NCBI GenBank assembly: GCA_020351895.1
Contig: CP070672.1
Span: 806,320-811,472, forward strand
Length of the DNA: 5,153 bases
Origin: Thermoplasmata archaeon
Lineage (GTDB): Archaea > Thermoplasmatota > Thermoplasmata > GCA-020350865
Direction: 5' to 3'
The position numbers and the translations under genes are program-made. The notes below the pieces were generated by a model. That model made no database searches, was not told the DNA's origin, and saw only the letters and a program-made list of their open reading frames with translations. Shown here one piece after another: positions 1-3,140 of this stretch. Numbering within the stretch: position 1 is the first letter of the stretch; each line of letters starts with the position of its first letter.

Positions 1-2843
1 CCACAGGAGAGGAGGACCAGTTTGTAATCGGGGGATGGCTTCCGAATCAAACGGCACATTACATCTTTGATACCCCATTAACAGGCTGGGTAATGGAAGA
101 TTCCCCTTTTGATAATTTAATGCAGGATCATGGGAACTTGGCGGGTGATTGGGGCTTTAATGCAAGTGATAATTCGGCAACACTGCACAGGATATACGAG
201 TATCAGATTCCCTTAACTTTGCTTGATGTGCCTACACCCGTTCCACCATGGTATACCTTGGGATTCGCAGTGGGGAGACAGGATAATTGGACTGATTCTA
301 CTACCCCTGGAACCTATGATCCGAGCTTTATCGGAACCATAAATCAGACCTATTGGCCTATGTATTATGCCAATGTGATGGAGAATATGTCCTTTTTGGG
401 CGATCTTGTTTTGAGAGCGTTCAACACACCACCTGTTCTGGATTGGACAGGGGAGCCTGGTTACATATCTGATGGTGTGAATCCAGATACGGGCTCAACC
501 ACCACCCAGTTCGAGTACAGGATAAAATATTCAGATGTAGATAACGAACCACCGGCTTCCGGCTATCCAAAATTGTACATCGAGAAACCCTGTGGCATGT
601 CATGGGGAGGAAGTCCATACACCATGAACCGCGTGGCATGGGTAGGTGACCCGGATGATTACGAGGCAGGTGCCATATATTCGTTTATAACAACTTTGAG
701 TTCCGCAGGTACAAACTATGGATATTACTTCAACGCCACTGACGGCATTTTTTGGGCAATAGGCGAGCCCACGGTACCTTGTTCCGATGGGCCTGATGTG
801 AGCTCAACAAACACACCGCCGGTTTTGGATTGGACGGGAGAGCCTAATTATACAACAGATGGTGTGAATCCAGATACCGGTGACACCACAACTGTATTTG
901 AATACAGGATAAAATATTCGGATTTTGAAAGCCATCCTCCAGCCGCTGGCTATCCATTATTACATATTTCGAAACCCCCCGGCATACCATGGGGTCCAAC
1001 CCCATTCACCATGAGCCCCGACAGTTGGGTGGATGCACCAGGTGATTACACAGCAGGAAGGATTTACACCTATTCGACAACACTAATTCCTGAGGGAACC
1101 GACTATTGCTATTACTTCAACGCAACAGACGGTACGGATTGGGCCACAGGTGATCCCACCATTCCATGTACCGATGGCCCCGATGTGGGTGAGTTCAACT
1201 CCCCGCCGACCTTGGAATGGACAGGGCAGCCTGGATATGTAACAGACGGAGTGGATCCGGACTCCGGCAACACGAGTACGTTATTCGAATACAGGGTGAA
1301 GTATTCAGATGCTGAGAACCATTCCCCGGATGCAGGATACCCCAAGGTGTTCATAGAGAAACCATGCGGCAATCCGTTCCCAGGAAGTCCTTACACCATG
1401 AACCGTGTAGCATGGGTAGGTGAGCCAGATAATTATACACAGGGTGCGATCTATAACCGGTTATATAATTTTCTCAATGTTGGAACCGATTTTGCGCATT
1501 ATTTCAACGCCTCTGACGGTATAGACTGGGCAACTGGTGCACCCACGGTTCCATGCACTGATGGACCCGATGTGTTTCCCCTAAACACCCCGCCGGTTTT
1601 GGATTGGACAAACGAGCCCGGTTACGGAGGAGACGGAGTGCACCCAGATTTTGGCACCACGGCTGACAATTTTGAGTACAGGATCAATTATTCGGATGCG
1701 GATAACGATCCCCCGGCTTCCGGTTATCCGGAACTGCACATCGATAAACCCTGTGGTGAAGCATGGGGCGCCCTTCCCTTCGAGATGGTAGAAAAAGATA
1801 CTGCTGATACAAACTATGTCGATGGCAAGATATACTATTTCATAACTCAGTTGACTCCCGCGGGTTCGGACTATGCATATTATTTCGTAGCCTCCGATGG
1901 TGAGGCCTGGGCCACTGGTGATCCCACTGTCCCCTGCACCAACGGACCTCTGGTGGATCCTGGAAGTGTTGTTGAACCCCCACCCAACCTGGAAGTACAT
2001 AGAAACCCTCCACACGTTGATCTTAATTGGGATCCCGTGACAGGGGCAGATTCGTATCGTGTCTACACTTCAACAGACAGGTTCCTGGACTTTGCCTCAT
2101 GGACCCTTCTGGGCTCTCCAACAGGAACTAATTTCCAACATGCCAACGGGATGAACAGTCAAACCCAGTATTATTATATCAGGGGTTATAATACCACAGA
2201 TGGTGAAGGCGGGCTTTCAGGTGTGGGAACCTTGGCATACGACTCCTTTGCCACCGGAGGCAATCCCTCTGTGCAGATTTGGTTTTCCTTACCGTACAGG
2301 AGCATGTATACAAAGGCGAGTCACATAACAAACGAACTGACAGATAGTAAAATAACGGTATTGGGAAAATGGGATTCTGAGAGGCAGAAATCCATGGTTT
2401 ATACGTATTTCAGAGGGAGATGGCGCGGTCCTGATTTCGATATCAATTCAGGAGACGCCCTGTGGTTCAGGGCAGTTTCCGACTTTACCTGGTATATCAA
2501 CGGCACGGACAAAGATGTGAACCTGAACTTCGTGTACAAATCTGCCAAGCGCAACATCAACTGGATTTCATTGCCATACTCAGGGTATTATGCCAATGCA
2601 CATGAAGTGGTGATTGCAATAGAAGGCGGAAGCGGTGTAGGTTTCGGCAGCCCCAGTACCAAGATATCTGCCGTTGTGAAATGGGATGCTGCCACACAAT
2701 CAGAAATCAGGTACGAGTACGACGGTGGGTCGGGCTGGAGCGGAGTAGACTTCTCCATAGATCCAATGGACGGTATCCACCTTGAAGTAATTGCTGACTT
2801 CGGTTGGCAGCCTGAGATGGTAACACCTCCGGTGCCTCCTTGA
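1..2843 (+). CDS. Large secreted multi-domain surface protein, 5'-partial (CBM9-like end, Ig-like x4, Fn3-like, SLPY domain x2)
   Basis: The frame is open from base 3 to the TGA at 2841-2843, so the gene enters from outside the window; 946 residues are visible, and the first ATG at 93 is internal, not the start. Domains in visible residues: 1-140, the end of a CBM9/DOMON-like beta-sandwich (starts TGEEDQFVIGGW); 141-655, four Ig-like repeats of about 129 residues; 658-747, an Fn3-like domain (VDLNWDPVTGADSYRVY); 759-946, two domains beginning W-F/I-S-L-P-Y. Cysteines lie mainly in the Ig-like repeats, and many NxS/T sequons suit an extracellular glycoprotein. There is no C-terminal hydrophobic anchor, PGF-CTERM or sorting motif; it ends in TPPVPP. 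The left edge is homologous to the end of the second gene, so the missing N-terminus probably resembles that gene's (inference). The role is likely adhesion, matrix or ligand binding; no catalytic motif was seen. The reading frame is near certain, the function unknown. Confidence 0.95.
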   Translation, partial: TGEEDQFVIGGWLPNQTAHYIFDTPLTGWVMEDSPFDNLMQDHGNLAGDWGFNASDNSATLHRIYEYQIPLTLLDVPTPVPPWYTLGFAVGRQDNWTDSTTPGTYDPSFIGTINQTYWPMYYANVMENMSFLGDLVLRAFNTPPVLDWTGEPGYISDGVNPDTGSTTTQFEYRIKYSDVDNEPPASGYPKLYIEKPCGMSWGGSPYTMNRVAWVGDPDDYEAGAIYSFITTLSSAGTNYGYYFNATDGIFWAIGEPTVPCSDGPDVSSTNTPPVLDWTGEPNYTTDGVNPDTGDTTTVFEYRIKYSDFESHPPAAGYPLLHISKPPGIPWGPTPFTMSPDSWVDAPGDYTAGRIYTYSTTLIPEGTDYCYYFNATDGTDWATGDPTIPCTDGPDVGEFNSPPTLEWTGQPGYVTDGVDPDSGNTSTLFEYRVKYSDAENHSPDAGYPKVFIEKPCGNPFPGSPYTMNRVAWVGEPDNYTQGAIYNRLYNFLNVGTDFAHYFNASDGIDWATGAPTVPCTDGPDVFPLNTPPVLDWTNEPGYGGDGVHPDFGTTADNFEYRINYSDADNDPPASGYPELHIDKPCGEAWGALPFEMVEKDTADTNYVDGKIYYFITQLTPAGSDYAYYFVASDGEAWATGDPTVPCTNGPLVDPGSVVEPPPNLEVHRNPPHVDLNWDPVTGADSYRVYTSTDRFLDFASWTLLGSPTGTNFQHANGMNSQTQYYYIRGYNTTDGEGGLSGVGTLAYDSFATGGNPSVQIWFSLPYRSMYTKASHITNELTDSKITVLGKWDSERQKSMVYTYFRGRWRGPDFDINSGDALWFRAVSDFTWYINGTDKDVNLNFVYKSAKRNINWISLPYSGYYANAHEVVIAIEGGSGVGFGSPSTKISAVVKWDAATQSEIRYEYDGGSGWSGVDFSIDPMDGIHLEVIADFGWQPEMVTPPVPP
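3..422 (+). other. CBM9/DOMON-like domain, C-terminal part (within gene 1)
   Basis: The first 140 visible residues read as the second half of a carbohydrate-binding-module-9-like beta-sandwich. The segment GEEDQFVIGGW is followed by alternating strands, YEYQIPL, then LGFAVGRQDNW and a WP motif near the end, a pattern typical of the closing strands in this superfamily. The equivalent first half is visible at the end of the second gene (IDGQYSSGEWADA). The fold class is inferred from remembered patterns; a sugar ligand is not shown, since related domains also bind haem or serve structurally. Confidence 0.55.
6..50 (+). repeat. Paralogous segment A, homologous to the right edge of the window
   Basis: From codon 3-5 on, 39 of 48 bases match 5106-5153 when aligned in frame, including 20 in a row (6-25 against 5109-5128). 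Both encode GEEDQFVIGGW followed by (L/I)-P-x-Q. The copies are offset by 5103 bp. Confidence 0.9.
423..1970 (+). repeat. Four tandem Ig-like repeats in gene 1, 387-bp period
   Basis: Units begin at 423, 810, 1197 and 1584, each with N-(T/S)-PP-(V/T)-L-(D/E)-W. The three spacings are exactly 387 bp (129 codons); the last unit is about two codons shorter in its middle. Shared landmarks in order are DGVxPDxG, FEYR(I/V)xYSD, a PPASGYP-like turn, KPCG, a Y/F-x-M motif, G-x-IY, the motif (Y/H)YF-N-A-(T/S)-DG, and (V/I)PC-x-(D/N)-GP. The pattern matches the Ig-like beta-sandwiches common in prokaryotic extracellular proteins. Two cysteines per unit (KPC and VPC) could form a disulfide; unit 2 has moved one of them. 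Nucleotide similarity is patchy between units, suggesting exchange among them. Confidence 0.9.
1974..2243 (+). other. Fibronectin type III-like domain (within gene 1)
   Basis: This stretch of about 90 residues follows a Pro-rich linker (VVEPPPNL). It has the usual Fn3 markers: V-x-L-x-W in the B strand (VDLNWDPVTGADSY), the Y-x-V-Y-x-S strand, then QYYYIRGYNTTDGEGGLSG, matching the F/G strands with a Tyr corner-like YYY and a closing small-residue loop. Such domains act as spacers or binding modules in secreted proteins; the partner is unknown. Confidence 0.75.
2277..2840 (+). repeat. Two C-terminal SLPY-type domains (within gene 1)
   Basis: Two related units have their first Trp codons at 2280 and 2562, 94 codons apart. 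Both show W-(F/I)-S-L-P-Y, then an aligned run (VLGKWDSERQ against AVVKWDAATQ), a Tyr-rich strand with a G-x-W turn, a D-F-x-I-x-x-x-D-(A/G) stretch, and a closing DF-x-W. I recall similar C-terminal domains in archaeal and some bacterial secreted multidomain proteins but cannot name a family. With no anchor after them, they may be the part that attaches the protein to the cell envelope or to a partner; this is inference. Confidence 0.7.
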
Positions 2844-2865
2844 AATTTCCCCTTAATTTCAGGGA
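2837..2865 (+). other. 11-bp hairpin spanning the gene 1 stop codon
   Basis: Bases 2837-2847 pair with 2855-2865 around a 7-base loop (2848-2854), giving ten Watson-Crick pairs and one G-U. The TGA stop lies inside the left arm. The downstream sequence (TTAAAATAT) is A/T-rich but has no T run, so it is not a textbook terminator. It could stabilise the 3' end of the mRNA, pause transcription, or mark termination. The pairing is seen directly; the function is inferred. Confidence 0.5.
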
Positions 2866-2874
2866 TTAAAATAT

Positions 2875-2936
2875 CCACCGCACAAGGAGTCCAGGGTGCT
2901 CATAACACCAAACAGGCGGTATAATCCTTGAGGTGG
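2875..2936 (+). other. Imperfect long-range stem with an inner hairpin
   Basis: CCACC (2875-2879) and CAAGG (2883-2887) can pair with GGTGG (2932-2936) and CCTTG (2926-2930), separated by an asymmetric internal loop of three bases against one. Inside, GGTG (2895-2898) can pair with CACC (2906-2909). An alternative 6-bp pairing of AGTCCA (2888-2893) with TGGACT (2934-2939) excludes part of the outer stem. This might be an RNA structure in the transcript following gene 1, but the stems are short and may be chance. Confidence 0.25.
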
Positions 2937-2958
2937 ACTGCGAGGTGAGCGAGGCCTA

Positions 2959-3060
2959 ATGAATGGCATTTCTCACATACCCCATGGATGTGCTCACTTC
3001 CACGACATCATACTTTTGGAAGGAGGGGGGGGGGGGTATTCTTCCTTTGATATATGTTAA
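2959..3060 (+). CDS. Possible 33-residue small ORF containing a poly-G tract
   Basis: ATG at 2959 opens a frame of 33 codons ending in TAA at 3058-3060. GAGGTGAG at 2942-2949 is a good Shine-Dalgarno match about 10 bases upstream. The peptide has a His/Cys cluster (HIPHGCAHFHD, residues 6-16), then a hydrophobic IILL, then five glycines, four of them encoded by the run of 12 G, and ends SSFDIC. I recognise no family. Length changes in the G run would shift the frame after residue 22 or so. A chance ORF is at least as likely as a real gene, given its size and the lack of a clear promoter. Confidence 0.22.
   Translation: MNGISHIPHGCAHFHDIILLEGGGGGYSSFDIC
3025..3036 (+). repeat. Run of 12 G (intergenic homopolymer)
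   Basis: Twelve consecutive G residues lie 57 bases upstream of the gene 2 TATA element and 101 bases upstream of its start codon. They are preceded by GGAAGGA, so the purine tract is longer still. It is the only homopolymer of this length in the window. Such tracts change length readily by slippage and can form G-quadruplexes. A sequencing or assembly artefact is possible, because poly-G is a known error mode of some short-read platforms. Confidence 0.9.
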
Positions 3061-3093
3061 ACAACTAACTCTAGATTTGGTGTCGGGGATAAG

Positions 3094-3103
3094 TTTATAA
3101 ATA
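3094..3103 (+). promoter_or_regulatory. Archaeal box A (TATA) promoter of gene 2
   Basis: TTTATAAATA is close to the archaeal box A consensus and is preceded by purine-rich GGATAAG, which could serve as the BRE. Archaeal transcription usually starts about 25 bases downstream of the box centre, here near 3122-3126. That would leave a leader of roughly 12-16 bases containing only the Shine-Dalgarno-like sequence before the TTG start at 3138. The geometry fits well and supports separate transcription of gene 2. Confidence 0.65.
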
Positions 3104-3123
3104 ATAACATTCATATAAAATTT

Positions 3124-3140
3124 AGGGGAAGGTTTCTTTG
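3124..3140 (+). promoter_or_regulatory. Shine-Dalgarno-like sequence and TTG start of gene 2
   Basis: AGGGGAAGGT (3124-3133) sits four bases before TTG at 3138. An in-frame TAG at 3123-3125 blocks any earlier start. The next in-frame starts, such as ATG at 3210, would fall inside the hydrophobic core and remove the basic n-region of the signal peptide, so TTG is the best choice. Confidence 0.65.

Larger units (their letters stand above)
2844..3137. other. Intergenic region between the two paralogous genes
   Basis: These 294 bases hold, in order: the right arm of the stop-codon hairpin; a foldable segment at 2875-2936; a possible 33-codon ORF at 2959-3060 with a run of 12 G; a box A-like promoter at 3094-3103; and a Shine-Dalgarno-like stretch ending just before the second gene. 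All frames contain stops, and gene 2 has its own signal peptide, so this is a true boundary between genes rather than a broken single gene. Confidence 0.8.

Noticed and set aside
93..95. ATG as start of gene 1
   Set aside because: The frame is open to the window edge, and residues before this Met (GEEDQFVIGGW) are conserved in the paralogue, so it is an internal Met.
421..639. Minus-strand ORF of 72 codons
   Set aside because: It lies wholly inside gene 1, in the Ig-like repeats; no recognisable domain or start signals. Similar minus-strand ORFs at 1112-1372, 1581-2015, 2588-2878, 3716-4036 and 4415-4711 are also opposite strong coding sequence.
2841..2924. Stop-codon readthrough or selenocysteine at the gene 1 TGA, given the overlapping hairpin
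   Set aside because: The in-frame extension is only 26 codons to TAA at 2922, has no domain or anchor, and the protein already ends after a complete domain.
2919..2926. TATAAT as a bacterial -10 box
   Set aside because: No -35 partner at the right distance, and the better-supported promoter in the window is archaeal in type.
3016..3048. GGAAG...CTTCC inverted repeat around the G run as a terminator
   Set aside because: Only five pairs with a long G-rich loop and no T tract after it.
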